The notes beneath the pieces were generated by a model. The model was not told where the DNA came from. It worked only from the letters and a program-made list of their open reading frames with translations, and made no database searches. Below are positions 25,756 through 35,063 of a DNA stretch of 64,000 nt, piece by piece; the stretch's first letter is position 1, and each line of letters starts with the position of its first letter. The stretch comes from Gluconobacter aidae (GTDB lineage Bacteria > Pseudomonadota > Alphaproteobacteria > Acetobacterales > Acetobacteraceae): NCBI RefSeq assembly GCF_009547075.1, contig NZ_WIPH01000011.1:20384-84383 (forward strand), in the 5' to 3' direction. The position numbers and the translations under genes were made by a program.

Positions 25756-28296
25756 GGACGGACGCTTGCGCGGTCCCCCCGGCCGCCGGTTTCCTTTCGC
25801 GGGGAAACTGCGGCCACCCGGCTTTTTGGGGCCGGAAAAACCCGCCCTGTTGCCGGGTCTGTCGTTATGGCCGCTGCGGCCAAGGCGGCCCCCGATGCGC
25901 TGCTGCTTCTGGCTCTCGCGCATCCGGCTCTGCGTCCGCAGGACCTGTTCAATCCAGTCATTGAGAATGGACGTGTTGATTTCCGCGTCCTGACGGGCCG
26001 GATAGGCGTCCGGGAACCGCAGAGCCAGCCACCGCCAGGCCACCAGCCGCTTGTGCCTCTTCTCCGCCCGCTCCAGTTCCTCGCGCCCCGCCTGTTCCGG
26101 ATGCGGCAGACGCCCTGTTCCCGGCGGCGGGACCGGACGTCCGGCGGCATGGTCCGCCGCCCACTGGACCAGACGCTGGATGCCATTGTCCCGCTCGTCA
26201 ATCGGGCACATGGCATAGGTCCAGCGTGTCGAAAGGTCGAGGTTTTCCACACCTTCCAGAGCGGCTGCAATTTCCAGCGCCTGTTCCATGTCGGCGAGGC
26301 GGTAGTTCGGGTCATCCGCGCGTAGAACGGCGTGTTTGATGCGGGTCAGGACACCGTAGAGACTGTCGCTGTCGATCTCTTCGGCCACAGCCCGGACAAT
26401 GTCCGAGTCCGGTTGCACGAGAGGGCGGAGTTCCTTGATCTCTTCGGGCGGGGCGCTGAGCATCTTTCTGACAAAACTCGGGCTGCCAGCACCGGCCAGC
26501 ACGCAGACCAGCCCGCTTTCATGTTTGCCGTAACGCCCGGCGCGACCGCCGATCTGCTTGACTTCCTGCGAGACCAGATCGCGCGTCTGCCGGCCGTCGA
26601 ACTTGCGTAGCGCGCTGAACACGACACGGCGAATGGAGAGGTTCAGCCCCATGCCGATGGCATCTGTCGCAATGAGAATATCGGCCTCGCCACTGTTGAA
26701 GCGGGCGGCTTCGGCGCGCCGGACTTCCGGACTCAGGGCACCATAGACCACGGCAACCCGACGCCCGCGCGCCATGAGTTCGGCCCGCAGGTCCAGGACT
26801 TCGCGGCGGGAGAAGGCGATGACGGCATCGCTGGGCTTCAGCTCATCGAGATGCAGCGTTTCACCCGCCTTGAGCGGGCTTTTGCGTTCGAGATGGATCT
26901 CGTCCACCGGGTCGTCGCAAAGCTCGGCAATGCGCTTGACGAGAGGGATGCAGTCCGGCGCGCCAAGAATGAAGACGTGCCGGGCCGGGACACCCATGAT
27001 GGCAGCCGTCCAGGCAGCGCCACGGTCCGGGTCGGCCAGCATCTGCGCTTCGTCGATGATCGCCACATCCACCGGATTGTGGAACGGGCACATCTCGACC
27101 GTCGCCGCCAGATGGCGCGCACCCGGCATTTCGATCCGCTCTTCACCCGTGGACAGCGATGCCGGAACGCCGCGTGAGAGCAGGGACTCGCGGAATTCGT
27201 GCGCCAGAAGCCGCAGCGGTGCGAGCGCCAGACCGCTCTCGGCATTCGCCAGCGCATTGAGCGCGGTATAGGATTTTCCAGAGTTCGTCGGACCCGTCAC
27301 CAGCGTGATGCGACGCTTCAGCGCACGTGCCGTGCGGAAATGCCCGGCAAACCGGTCCAGCGCGGCCACGCGGGCAATGGCGGCATTACCGGCCTTGTTG
27401 CCCAGATCCAGAACTTCCGGCCGGTCCTTGGTTCCGCTGCGCCATTGCGGCAGGAAGGTCCGGAGGCGCTTGAGCTCTGCCGGGTCAAAGAAGAACAGCT
27501 CAATCCCGTCCGGTCGGGTTTCGCGGCGGGCAATGGGAATCCGGTTTTCGGCGATCCAGCGCAGGGCTTCGCGACGCGAACAGTGCAGGACATTCGGCAG
27601 CTCGTCGAAGCTGACCAGCCCTTCTTCCCACTGGCGCAGACGCTCAAGCTCACGCGCCCTGCGTTCTTCCGCACGGGCCTGAATATCGGCCTGTTCGCGG
27701 GCACGGCGTTCTTCGGCAATCCGCAGATCGTCCTCGAAGCCGAGATCGACGCTGCCGAATGCAGCCGCGATGCTCTGGGACAGCTTTTCAAGCTGGCCGC
27801 TCGACAGGATCACGCCCGTATCGGCGAGATCGGCGCGGACATCCTCCAGCACGGCGCGCGGGGAGTCGCCCATTTCCTGCCAGCGCGTCATCAGGACATC
27901 GTCGAGCGTCCGGCGCAGGGCAGGCATGTCGGCACGTGGATCATGGATGCGGGCCGCGGCTTCCTGCGTATCCGGCTTGCCGACCCAGACCTCGCCAGCC
28001 CTGCGGCACACATTCATGAGTTGGGACGCCCAGGTCTTGCGGCGCACGACGCACAGCGCCTCGATCAGCCCGTCATGGGAAAGGGTTGCTTCTGGCCCTT
28101 CAAGCCTGCGCGCGACCTGCCGCAGCAGGGCAGGGCGCTCGCGCGGCGTGATGTCGAGCGCGGGCCCGAATTCGGCTTCGGCCCGCTGAAGGGCGCGTTC
28201 GGCCGGAGAAAAAGAGTCGGCAAGAGTGGCGTCCGGCATGGAGTCGTCTGTCATAAGAGTCTTGTGCGTCATTCCGGCATGCGCTTCAACGCGCAT
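25753..28296 (-). CDS. Suv3-like DExH/D RNA helicase
   Basis: An 847-residue superfamily 2 helicase close to the mitochondrial degradosome helicase SUV3. Walker A is GPTNSGKS (335-342), motif II is DEAQ (415-418), the C-terminal RecA domain has VVYGALSPEVR and ATDAIGMGLNL, and motif VI is QIGGRAGRYG. The N-terminal 330 residues are unusual: a helical region, a charged coiled coil (about 193-225) and a segment (about 228-280) resembling an excisionase-like helix-turn-helix. The C-terminal 50 residues are Gly/Arg/Lys-rich. The likely role is RNA unwinding in decay or processing. Start choice is open: ATGs at 28296, 28272 and 28254, none with a strong ribosome binding site. Confidence 0.88.
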   Translation of the reverse strand: MRVEAHAGMTHKTLMTDDSMPDATLADSFSPAERALQRAEAEFGPALDITPRERPALLRQVARRLEGPEATLSHDGLIEALCVVRRKTWASQLMNVCRRAGEVWVGKPDTQEAAARIHDPRADMPALRRTLDDVLMTRWQEMGDSPRAVLEDVRADLADTGVILSSGQLEKLSQSIAAAFGSVDLGFEDDLRIAEERRAREQADIQARAEERRARELERLRQWEEGLVSFDELPNVLHCSRREALRWIAENRIPIARRETRPDGIELFFFDPAELKRLRTFLPQWRSGTKDRPEVLDLGNKAGNAAIARVAALDRFAGHFRTARALKRRITLVTGPTNSGKSYTALNALANAESGLALAPLRLLAHEFRESLLSRGVPASLSTGEERIEMPGARHLAATVEMCPFHNPVDVAIIDEAQMLADPDRGAAWTAAIMGVPARHVFILGAPDCIPLVKRIAELCDDPVDEIHLERKSPLKAGETLHLDELKPSDAVIAFSRREVLDLRAELMARGRRVAVVYGALSPEVRRAEAARFNSGEADILIATDAIGMGLNLSIRRVVFSALRKFDGRQTRDLVSQEVKQIGGRAGRYGKHESGLVCVLAGAGSPSFVRKMLSAPPEEIKELRPLVQPDSDIVRAVAEEIDSDSLYGVLTRIKHAVLRADDPNYRLADMEQALEIAAALEGVENLDLSTRWTYAMCPIDERDNGIQRLVQWAADHAAGRPVPPPGTGRLPHPEQAGREELERAEKRHKRLVAWRWLALRFPDAYPARQDAEINTSILNDWIEQVLRTQSRMRESQKQQRIGGRLGRSGHNDRPGNRAGFSGPKKPGGRSFPAKGNRRPGGPRKRPS

Positions 28297-28389
28297 GGGT
28301 TTCCCGAGCGGTGACGATTGGGCTAAAAGACCCGACCATTATCAGGTCCGTGACCTGTTATCCGTTCCGAACCGGAGACAGAACCAGAC

Positions 28390-29277
28390 ATGTCCAACCC
28401 GACTTTTGCCGCCCCGACTCCGACTATTGACGAGCCTCTGACCGGCCTGGTGCCGTTTGAAGGCCATCCGAAGCAGTACCGCCTGGCTGAACCGAGCAAG
28501 GAATACGCCCATCTGTATCCCGCGAAGGTGCTGACGGTCCATCACTGGACGGACCGCCTGTTCAGCTTCACCACGACGCGCGATCCGGGCTTACGTTTCG
28601 AAAACGGCCAGTTCGCGATGATCGGCATCGAGGTCGAAGGCAAGCCGCTTCTGCGCGCCTATTCGATCGCGTCCGCCAACTATGAAGACCATATGGAGTT
28701 TCTTTCCATCGCGGTGCCCGATGGTCCGCTGACCTCGCGTCTGCGTCATGTCAAGGTGGGTGATACGGTCCTGATCGGTCGCAAGCCGGTTGGCACGCTG
28801 CTGCTCGACAACCTCAAGCCGGGCCGCAACCTGTATTTCCTCTCCACGGGGACGGGTCTGGCGCCGTTCATGAGCCTCATCAAAGATCCCGAGGCGTACG
28901 AGCGCTATGAGAACGTGATCCTCAGCCACACCGTCCGTATTTCGGGCGAGCTGGCCTATGAGAACCATATCCGTCACGAACTGCCGGAGCACGAGTTCCT
29001 GGGTGAGTTCGTCAAGGACAAGCTGCGCTATTACCCGGCCGTGACGCGTGAAGACTATGCCGTGACCGATCGCATCACCAAGCTGATCGAGACGGGCAAG
29101 ATCTTCGAGGATCTGGGTATCGACAAGCTCGATCCCGAGCATGACCGCGTCATGATTTGCGGTTCGCCGGAAATGCTGGCCGACACCGAAGCCCTTCTTG
29201 AGCGTATGGGTTTCGTGGAAGGCAATATGAGCCATCAGGGTTCGTATGTCGTTGAAAAGGCCTTTGCCGAGCGCTGA
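28390..29277 (+). CDS. fpr: Ferredoxin-NADP(+) reductase
   Basis: An FAD enzyme moving electrons between NADPH and ferredoxin or flavodoxin. The 295 residues include the FAD-binding RAYSIAS motif, the STGTGLAPFMS nucleotide-binding loop, MICGSPEML and the terminal VVEKAFAER, which matches the subclass I/bacterial FPR ending. It has an N-terminal extension of about 35 residues (Thr/Pro-rich) compared with the usual 258-residue enzyme. GGAG lies about 15 bp upstream of the ATG. gor follows 25 bp later, suggesting a redox operon. Confidence 0.93.
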   Translation: MSNPTFAAPTPTIDEPLTGLVPFEGHPKQYRLAEPSKEYAHLYPAKVLTVHHWTDRLFSFTTTRDPGLRFENGQFAMIGIEVEGKPLLRAYSIASANYEDHMEFLSIAVPDGPLTSRLRHVKVGDTVLIGRKPVGTLLLDNLKPGRNLYFLSTGTGLAPFMSLIKDPEAYERYENVILSHTVRISGELAYENHIRHELPEHEFLGEFVKDKLRYYPAVTREDYAVTDRITKLIETGKIFEDLGIDKLDPEHDRVMICGSPEMLADTEALLERMGFVEGNMSHQGSYVVEKAFAER

Positions 29278-29302
29278 GGTCTCAAAGGCACGAAAGGCCG
29301 GG

Positions 29303-30697
29303 ATGATGCAGGATTTTGATCTGTTCGTTATTGGTGCCGGTTCGGGCGGGGTGCGCTGTGCGCGCATTGCCGCCCAGAACGGAGCGCGCGTCGCGCTTGC
29401 GGAGCGCCGACACTGGGGCGGAACCTGTGTCAATCTCGGTTGCGTGCCCAAGAAACTGATGGTTTATGCGGCCGATTATGGCCGCGAGATCGCCGATGCC
29501 CCGTCCTATGGCTGGGACGTCAAACCGGTCGCGCATGACTGGTCCACGCTGATCAGCGCGAAGGACCGCGAGATCGGGCGCCTGAACCGCATCTATGTCT
29601 CGATGCTGGAAAAGGCCGGGGTCACGCTGTTTACGGGCGATGCCAGTTTCGTGGACTCTCATACGGTCGAGATCGGCCCGTCCGAGCTGGCGCCGGATGC
29701 GTCCGTCCAGCGTATCCGGGCAAAGAACATCGTCATCGCCACGGGCTCCACGCCCACGCGCCTGAACATTCCCGGCGCCGAACATGCGATCGTCTCGGAC
29801 GACGCCTTCCATCTGGCGGATCGCCCCGAGCGCGTCGCCGTGATCGGCAGCGGCTATATCGGTATCGAATTCGCCGGGATTTTCGCGGGACTGGGTTCGA
29901 AGGTTGATCTGGTCTTCCGCCAGCAGCTTCCCCTGCGCGGCTTTGACCATGAAATGCGCGTCCATCTTTCCGAACTGCTGCCGCTGAACGGCATCAAGGC
30001 GTATCCTGGACACTGTCCCGAGCGGATCGAAAAGGTTGCAGACGGCTATCGTCTGCATCTTGAGGGGGGCGATGTTATCGAGACGGACTGCGTGTTCATG
30101 GCGACGGGCCGCCACCCCAATCTGGCGCCGTTGAAGCTGGACAATGCGGGCGTCGCCACATGGGACGGCCGTATTCCGGCCAGGCCCGACGATGCGACGA
30201 CCAACGTACCCGGCATCTATGCCATCGGTGACGTGACGGACACCTACAACCTCACGCCGACCGCCATCGCCGAAGGTCATATCCTCGCGGAACGGCTGTT
30301 TGGTGAACCGGGCCGGGAATGGTCCTTCGCTACGACGCCCAAGGCCGTATTTTTTTCCCAGCCACTCGCAACGGTTGGTCTGACGGAAGAAGAGGCGGCA
30401 GAAAATCACGATCTGGACATCTACACGTCCAGCTTCACGCCGATGCGCCAGACGCTTTCGGGCCGCAAGGGCAAGACCCTGATGAAGCTCGTCGTGGACG
30501 CAAAGAGCAGGGTCGTGCTTGGTGCTCATATGATCGGCCCGGATGCGCCTGAAATCATTCAGGGCCTCGCCATTGCGATCACAGCAAAGCTGACCAAGCG
30601 GGATTTCGATCGTACGATCGGCCTGCATCCCACGAGCGCGGAAGAATTCGTGACCATGCGCGACGCCACCCGTCACGTTCCCCGAAAAACAGGCTGA
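29303..30697 (+). CDS. gor: Glutathione-disulfide reductase
   Basis: Reduces oxidised glutathione with NADPH. The 464 residues show the FAD motif VIGAGSGGVR, the redox disulfide GGTCVNLGCVPKK, the NADPH motif VIGSGYIGIEFAG, the FAD-closing YAIGDVT, and the C-terminal active-site HPTSAEEFVTMR. This matches glutathione reductase rather than lipoamide dehydrogenase. ATG 29303 (or 29306) follows AAAGGCCGGG; upstream in-frame starts lie within fpr. It is probably co-transcribed with fpr and the downstream FUSC gene. Confidence 0.94.
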   Translation: MMQDFDLFVIGAGSGGVRCARIAAQNGARVALAERRHWGGTCVNLGCVPKKLMVYAADYGREIADAPSYGWDVKPVAHDWSTLISAKDREIGRLNRIYVSMLEKAGVTLFTGDASFVDSHTVEIGPSELAPDASVQRIRAKNIVIATGSTPTRLNIPGAEHAIVSDDAFHLADRPERVAVIGSGYIGIEFAGIFAGLGSKVDLVFRQQLPLRGFDHEMRVHLSELLPLNGIKAYPGHCPERIEKVADGYRLHLEGGDVIETDCVFMATGRHPNLAPLKLDNAGVATWDGRIPARPDDATTNVPGIYAIGDVTDTYNLTPTAIAEGHILAERLFGEPGREWSFATTPKAVFFSQPLATVGLTEEEAAENHDLDIYTSSFTPMRQTLSGRKGKTLMKLVVDAKSRVVLGAHMIGPDAPEIIQGLAIAITAKLTKRDFDRTIGLHPTSAEEFVTMRDATRHVPRKTG

Positions 30698-30777
30698 CCC
30701 ATCATGACGGCGCGTAACGGTCTTACGGAGGCCCCGCAGACGGGCCGTCACATATTTTCTGAAGGTCCGTCCCGGGC

Positions 30778-32817
30778 ATGAATCTTGGCTGGCTGTTTGC
30801 CCCGTCCATTACGTCCGTCATGTTTGCGCTCCGCACCACGATTGCAGCCCTTCTGGCGCTGGCGATCGCGCTGTGGATGGAACTCGGTGAGCCGCAATGG
30901 GCCGCCATGACCGTCTGGATCGTCGCGCAGAATTCGCGCGGCGAAAGTATTTCCAAGGGACGGTGGCGTCTGGTTGGCACCGTCATCGGGATGGTGATGG
31001 CCATCGTGCTGATGGCGGCCTTTCCGCAATATCCGTGGCTGTTTCTGCCGGCTCTGGCGCTCTGGGTGGGGCTTTGCGCGGGTCTTGCCACCCTGACGCA
31101 CAACTTCCGCGGCTATGCGCTCGTACTCGCGGGCTATACCTGCACCATCATCGCGCTGGGCGCGGTAAAAGAACCGGATCACGTTTTCAATATCGCCATG
31201 GCCCGTGGGACATATATTTTCCTGGGCGTGATCTGCGAGACGGCCATGGGCATGATCGCCCTGCCTAACGTCGCAGGTCGTGCGCGTGAGGAACTGCGCA
31301 AGCGTCTTCAGGGTATTCTGACCCGTGCCATTCCCGCCCTGACGGCCGTGCTTCGCCAGAAGACAGGCGCGACAGACGATCTGTCTGCCCTGCTGGGTTC
31401 GCTTCAGGCCTCCAGCGACCAGATCGAATTCAGTCGGATCGAGATCCGCAGCGAGGGCAACGAGGTCGAGCACGCCTATGTCACGCTCGGTCTTGTCGCG
31501 CGCGTCCTGTCGCGCGGGCTGGGTCTGCGGACCCGCATGACGTCTGTCACGCATCAGCCCGAAGCCCTGCGGCCTTTCCTTGAGGAAATGGCGTCCGCCC
31601 TGGATGGAATGCCCGAGCGTCTGCTTACGGACCGCCGGGGTATTGCGGCACTGGTTCAGGCTGAGGCCCTGCTGGCGGAATGTCGTGGGCGCATGCAGAC
31701 GATCCTCCCCCGCGATGACGAGGATTCGCTCAATGAGGGAATCATCCTCACGGGCGTTGAGGTCATGCTCTCCGATCTGTGCGAGACCCTGCGCTCTTAC
31801 CGGGCGAGTGTGGATGGAGCTCCGGTATCCGAACGCCATCGTCTGACCCGCAATCCGGACTGGCGCGCCTCGATGCGCAATGGTGTCCGCACGACCGTGG
31901 CCCTGCTGTTCGGCGCCTATGTGTGGGAAGTTACGGCCTGGCCTCAGGGAAGCGTGTTCCTGACATTCATCGCTGTCGTCTGCGCCCGGTTCGCGACGTT
32001 TGAAAACACCGTGCTGCTGAGTGCGGCATTCTTTTACGGTGCTGTCGCCGCGGCGGTGGCCAGCGTCATTCCGGTTTTCATCGTCATGCCCGTGACGGCC
32101 AATTATCCGTTCTTCTGCCTTGTGGCAGGCTTCTTCATGATGCTGGGCGGGCTGGCGTCCCGCAATCCGTCCACCGCCGTCATGGCGGCGTCCTATGGCA
32201 CATTCTTCCCATTCCTGCTGGGCATGGACAACCAGGGACGCATCAACGAACTCGGCTGGTTTAACACCACCATCGCCCTCCTGCTGGGGCTTGGTGCCGG
32301 TGTGGTGATTTTCCGCGCCGTGCTGCCCTTCACCCCGGCACGGGCGGGAGAGGTCCTGCGCTATCAGCTCAAGCGGAGCCTGCGACGGCTCGCGCTGCCG
32401 GGGGTGGTGATGGACGAATATGTCTGGATCAACGAGGGCACGCAGAGCATGGAACGCGCCGTGCGTTTTGCCGGCTCTCTGTCCGGTGACCGGGCGGAGG
32501 CCATGCTGCGCGGAACATTGTCGGTTCTGACGGTCGGGCGTAACGTGTTGATGCTCCGCAAGCTTGCCGAGCATGGAAGCCTGCCGGACACGGCGGTGAT
32601 GGCGGTGGACGGGCTGGTCCGCAACCTGCTGCGTCGCAAGCTGCCCCTGACCCATACGACCGCCACGATCGACCCCACCCTGGACGAACTTTATGCGCTG
32701 GAGCGTCAGTCACAGGATCCGTCGATCCGGCATGATCTGGTGCTGGCCATCGGCTCCCTGCTGATCGTGCGTACCGAGATGCCGGTCAGCAGGGCCTTTC
32801 TCAAGGGTGCGTTCTGA
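30778..32817 (+). CDS. FUSC-family (AaeB-like) efflux protein
   Basis: A 679-residue inner-membrane protein with two blocks of hydrophobic segments (about 12-165 and 360-525), each followed by a long cytoplasmic helical region. This is the repeated layout of the fusaric acid resistance/AaeB family that exports aromatic carboxylic acids. TLTHNFRGYALVLAGYT and ARGTYIFLGV are family-typical. Partner periplasmic adaptor (AaeA-like) and DUF1656 genes are not next to it. ATG 30778 overlaps the stop of a possible 25-codon upstream frame (see findings). The substrate is unknown. Confidence 0.85.
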   Translation: MNLGWLFAPSITSVMFALRTTIAALLALAIALWMELGEPQWAAMTVWIVAQNSRGESISKGRWRLVGTVIGMVMAIVLMAAFPQYPWLFLPALALWVGLCAGLATLTHNFRGYALVLAGYTCTIIALGAVKEPDHVFNIAMARGTYIFLGVICETAMGMIALPNVAGRAREELRKRLQGILTRAIPALTAVLRQKTGATDDLSALLGSLQASSDQIEFSRIEIRSEGNEVEHAYVTLGLVARVLSRGLGLRTRMTSVTHQPEALRPFLEEMASALDGMPERLLTDRRGIAALVQAEALLAECRGRMQTILPRDDEDSLNEGIILTGVEVMLSDLCETLRSYRASVDGAPVSERHRLTRNPDWRASMRNGVRTTVALLFGAYVWEVTAWPQGSVFLTFIAVVCARFATFENTVLLSAAFFYGAVAAAVASVIPVFIVMPVTANYPFFCLVAGFFMMLGGLASRNPSTAVMAASYGTFFPFLLGMDNQGRINELGWFNTTIALLLGLGAGVVIFRAVLPFTPARAGEVLRYQLKRSLRRLALPGVVMDEYVWINEGTQSMERAVRFAGSLSGDRAEAMLRGTLSVLTVGRNVLMLRKLAEHGSLPDTAVMAVDGLVRNLLRRKLPLTHTTATIDPTLDELYALERQSQDPSIRHDLVLAIGSLLIVRTEMPVSRAFLKGAF

Positions 32818-32823
32818 CGCTCT

Positions 32824-33648
32824 TCAGGATGTGGCGAGGAACCGCAGCAGGTCCTCGTTCACCCGCTCGGCATGCGTCATGAACAGCCCGTGCGGGGCGC
32901 CGTCATAGGAAATCCACGTTGATCCCGGAATGGCCGCGGCGGCCTTCTCGCCGGCGATTCCTGCCGGGACAGCAGAGTCGGCCGTCCCGTGGATTACCAG
33001 TGTCGGGACCGTAAAGGCCTGAAGATCAGGGCGGAAATCCGTCATGCCCCAGGCATCCACGCAGTCCAGCGTCGCCATCAGGCTCGCCATGGACGCCAGC
33101 AGGAACGACCAGTCCAGCACGCCCTGGCTGACCGGATGATGCATCAGGCTGACACCGTAGAAATCGGGAATGAAATCTTTCAGGAAGCCGAAACGGTCCT
33201 GACGGATCTTCTGCTTGATCCCGTCGAACACGGAAATGTCCACGCCCTTGGGATTGTCTGGGGTTTTGAGCAGGAAGGGGACGACGGAAGACAGCAGGAC
33301 CGTCTTGGAAATGCGTGACCGGCCATGGCGGCTCAGATATCGGGCGACTTCACCACCACCCATCGAGAAACCGACCAGCGTGGCATCCCACAGATCAATC
33401 TGCTCAAGGATGACCGCCAGATCATCCGCCAGCGTGTCGTAATCGTAGCAGTTGATCGGATGGCCCGACTGGCCAAAGCCGCGGCGGTCATAGGTGATGA
33501 CACGATAACCCGCCTCCACCAGTGCCAGCGTCTGTTTTTCCCACATGTCCCCGGTAAGGGGCCATCCGTGGATCAGGACGACGGGCTTGCCTGCACCAAT
33601 GTCCTTGATGTGGAGGCTCGTGCCATCAGTGGCGGTGATATACGGCAT
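32824..33648 (-). CDS. Alpha/beta hydrolase (non-haem chloroperoxidase/esterase type)
   Basis: A 274-residue alpha/beta hydrolase with the catalytic triad S95 (GFSMGGG), D224 (HGTADSAVP) and H253 (GAPHGLF), and the oxyanion-hole HGWPLTG. The sequence resembles cofactor-free haloperoxidases/arylesterases, in which perhydrolysis is a side activity; the natural substrate is unknown. It is convergent with the FUSC gene (6-bp gap). Its ribosome binding site GAGG (33658-33661) is buried in the right arm of a perfect 15-bp hairpin ending one base before the ATG. Confidence 0.88.
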   Translation of the reverse strand: MPYITATDGTSLHIKDIGAGKPVVLIHGWPLTGDMWEKQTLALVEAGYRVITYDRRGFGQSGHPINCYDYDTLADDLAVILEQIDLWDATLVGFSMGGGEVARYLSRHGRSRISKTVLLSSVVPFLLKTPDNPKGVDISVFDGIKQKIRQDRFGFLKDFIPDFYGVSLMHHPVSQGVLDWSFLLASMASLMATLDCVDAWGMTDFRPDLQAFTVPTLVIHGTADSAVPAGIAGEKAAAAIPGSTWISYDGAPHGLFMTHAERVNEDLLRFLATS

Positions 33649-33649
33649 G

Positions 33650-33687
33650 GTTCTGATCCTCGTAGGAGTTCATACGAGGATCAGAAC
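33650..33687 (-). promoter_or_regulatory. Perfect 15-bp inverted repeat over the hydrolase ribosome binding site
   Basis: GTTCTGATCCTCGTA at 33650-33664 and its exact complement at 33673-33687 enclose an 8-nt loop. On the minus strand the hairpin ends one nucleotide before the hydrolase ATG and contains the GAGG ribosome binding site in its 3' arm. There is no uridine tract, so it is not a standard terminator. It may act as an RNA translational switch or as a DNA operator. Confidence 0.7.
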
Positions 33688-33712
33688 TTGTCGTCGGGAC
33701 TTTGGTTGCGTC

Positions 33713-34132
33713 TTACCAGCCGTTTCCACGCGGGGCGACATAGCCGTTACCGGTTGCATCACCAAGCTGGCCGGACTGCGTGTTGTTGCTGCCTTGATAG
33801 GATGATCCGAACTTGGACAGGTTCGCACCAGTTACGGAATCGCGCTCCACACCGGCTTCGTGGTCCGGATCGGGACCATGCTCGAAATCGGTGGACGGCG
33901 TGTCGGAATAGCCCGGCGGCGGCTTGCGGTGACCGTGTGCCCGGAAATGTTCACCACCGGTCGTAGCCTGCGACTGGGCATCGGTCTGACCCTGGGCCTG
34001 TCCTGACTGCGCGGGCAATGTCGTGCCGGATGCGTAAGGCTGGCCGAAAGTCGCGGTCTGGGCCTGTGCCGCCCCTCCCAGCAGAGCGGTCGCCAGCAGG
34101 GCGTGGCAGAAGAAACGGGAAGAGGACAACAT
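33713..34132 (-). CDS. Secreted hypothetical protein
   Basis: A 139-residue protein with a signal peptide (MLSSSRFFCH then a hydrophobic stretch, cleavage expected after AQA at about 24). The mature part is Gln/Gly/Ser/Asn-rich and low in hydrophobics, with GYSDTPSTDFEHGPDPDHEAG, so largely disordered. No family is recognised. ATG 34132 is chosen because longer readings lack a signal peptide at their N-terminus. It is divergent from alkB and has its own promoter candidate. Confidence 0.65.
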   Translation of the reverse strand: MLSSSRFFCHALLATALLGGAAQAQTATFGQPYASGTTLPAQSGQAQGQTDAQSQATTGGEHFRAHGHRKPPPGYSDTPSTDFEHGPDPDHEAGVERDSVTGANLSKFGSSYQGSNNTQSGQLGDATGNGYVAPRGNGW

Positions 34133-34229
34133 GTGATCCGGTCCTTGGTCGATCATGACAACAAGGCTGCCTTCCGGATGAAACGCGACGTCAGGCTCTG
34201 ACATCCCCGGCAAGGCGGCATATCAGTCT

Positions 34230-34258
34230 ATAATCGGCCCGCTTTCTCCCGTGTTCAA
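34230..34258 (-). promoter_or_regulatory. Candidate promoter for the secreted hypothetical gene
   Basis: On the minus strand TTGAAC and GATTAT are 17 bp apart, about 100 bp before the start codon. The overlapping plus-strand TATAAT at 34229-34234 lacks a matching -35 box for alkB. Confidence 0.4.
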
Positions 34259-34362
34259 GACTTCTTTTCTTCTGGAACCGTTTCAGAGTCGCCCCATATC
34301 AAAAGACATGACGATATCAGTGCGGGATCAGTACGGGTTTTTCCGGTTCGGGGCGATGACTG

Positions 34363-35016
34363 ATGGATGATCTTCTGACGTCCGTTCGTCCGCGAACCAT
34401 CCTTGCCGAAGGTGCCGTGTGGCTGCCCGGCTTTGTCCTGTCCGAAGCGCAGGCGCTCCACCAGGCCATTGCGCAGGTCTCCGCACAGGCGCCTTTCCGC
34501 CATTTCCGCACCCGGATGGGTCCGATGTCGGCTGCGATGACATCGTGTGGCGCCTGTGGCTGGGTCGCCGATCCGTCCGGCTACCGCTATTCCCGAACCG
34601 ATCCACAGACCGGTCAATCCTGGCCCGCCATGCCAGACGCACTTCGTCACCTTGCCGTCCTCGCGGCAGCCGAAGCGGGGTATGCGGCCTTCGATCCCGC
34701 GTCCTGCCTCATCAACCGCTACGGGCCCGGAGCGAAAATGGGCCTGCATGAGGACAGGGACGAGGGGATGCCAGAGGCCCCTGTTGTGTCGGTTTCCCTT
34801 GGCGTACCGGCCCGTTTTTCGTTCGGTGGCTTACGCCGGACGGACCCGAAACGCATCATCGAACTGCTCGATGGCGATGTGGTGGTGTGGGGTGGGGGCT
34901 CGCGGTTTGCGTGGCATGGGGTTTCGCCCATCCGCGAAACATTCCATCAGCAGACAGGTGCCATGCGATACAATCTGACGTTTCGCGCTATCAACGCCGC
35001 GCTTTTTCGGCCATAA
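34363..35016 (+). CDS. alkB: DNA oxidative demethylase AlkB
   Basis: Fe(II)/2-oxoglutarate dioxygenase that removes methyl groups from 1-methyladenine and 3-methylcytosine. The 217 residues contain [19 protein letters not shown], the [19 protein letters not shown] segment with the H-x-D iron motif, WHGVSPI with the distal iron His, and the terminal RYNLTFR arginine that binds 2-oxoglutarate. This is a true AlkB pattern rather than a distant AlkB-like protein. Its stop is 47 bp from the DAHP synthase start. No ada-like regulator is nearby. Confidence 0.92.
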   Translation: MDDLLTSVRPRTILAEGAVWLPGFVLSEAQALHQAIAQVSAQAPFRHFRTRMGPMSAAMTSCGACGWVADPSGYRYSRTDPQTGQSWPAMPDALRHLAVLAAAEAGYAAFDPASCLINRYGPGAKMGLHEDRDEGMPEAPVVSVSLGVPARFSFGGLRRTDPKRIIELLDGDVVVWGGGSRFAWHGVSPIRETFHQQTGAMRYNLTFRAINAALFRP

Positions 35017-35063
35017 CCAGCGCCCCGCAACTTCTGCATTCACACTCATCCGGAGGGCATTTG

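Noticed and set aside
34255..34749. Frame antisense to alkB
   Set aside because: alkB is unmistakable with all iron ligands on the plus strand; the antisense frame has no features of its own.
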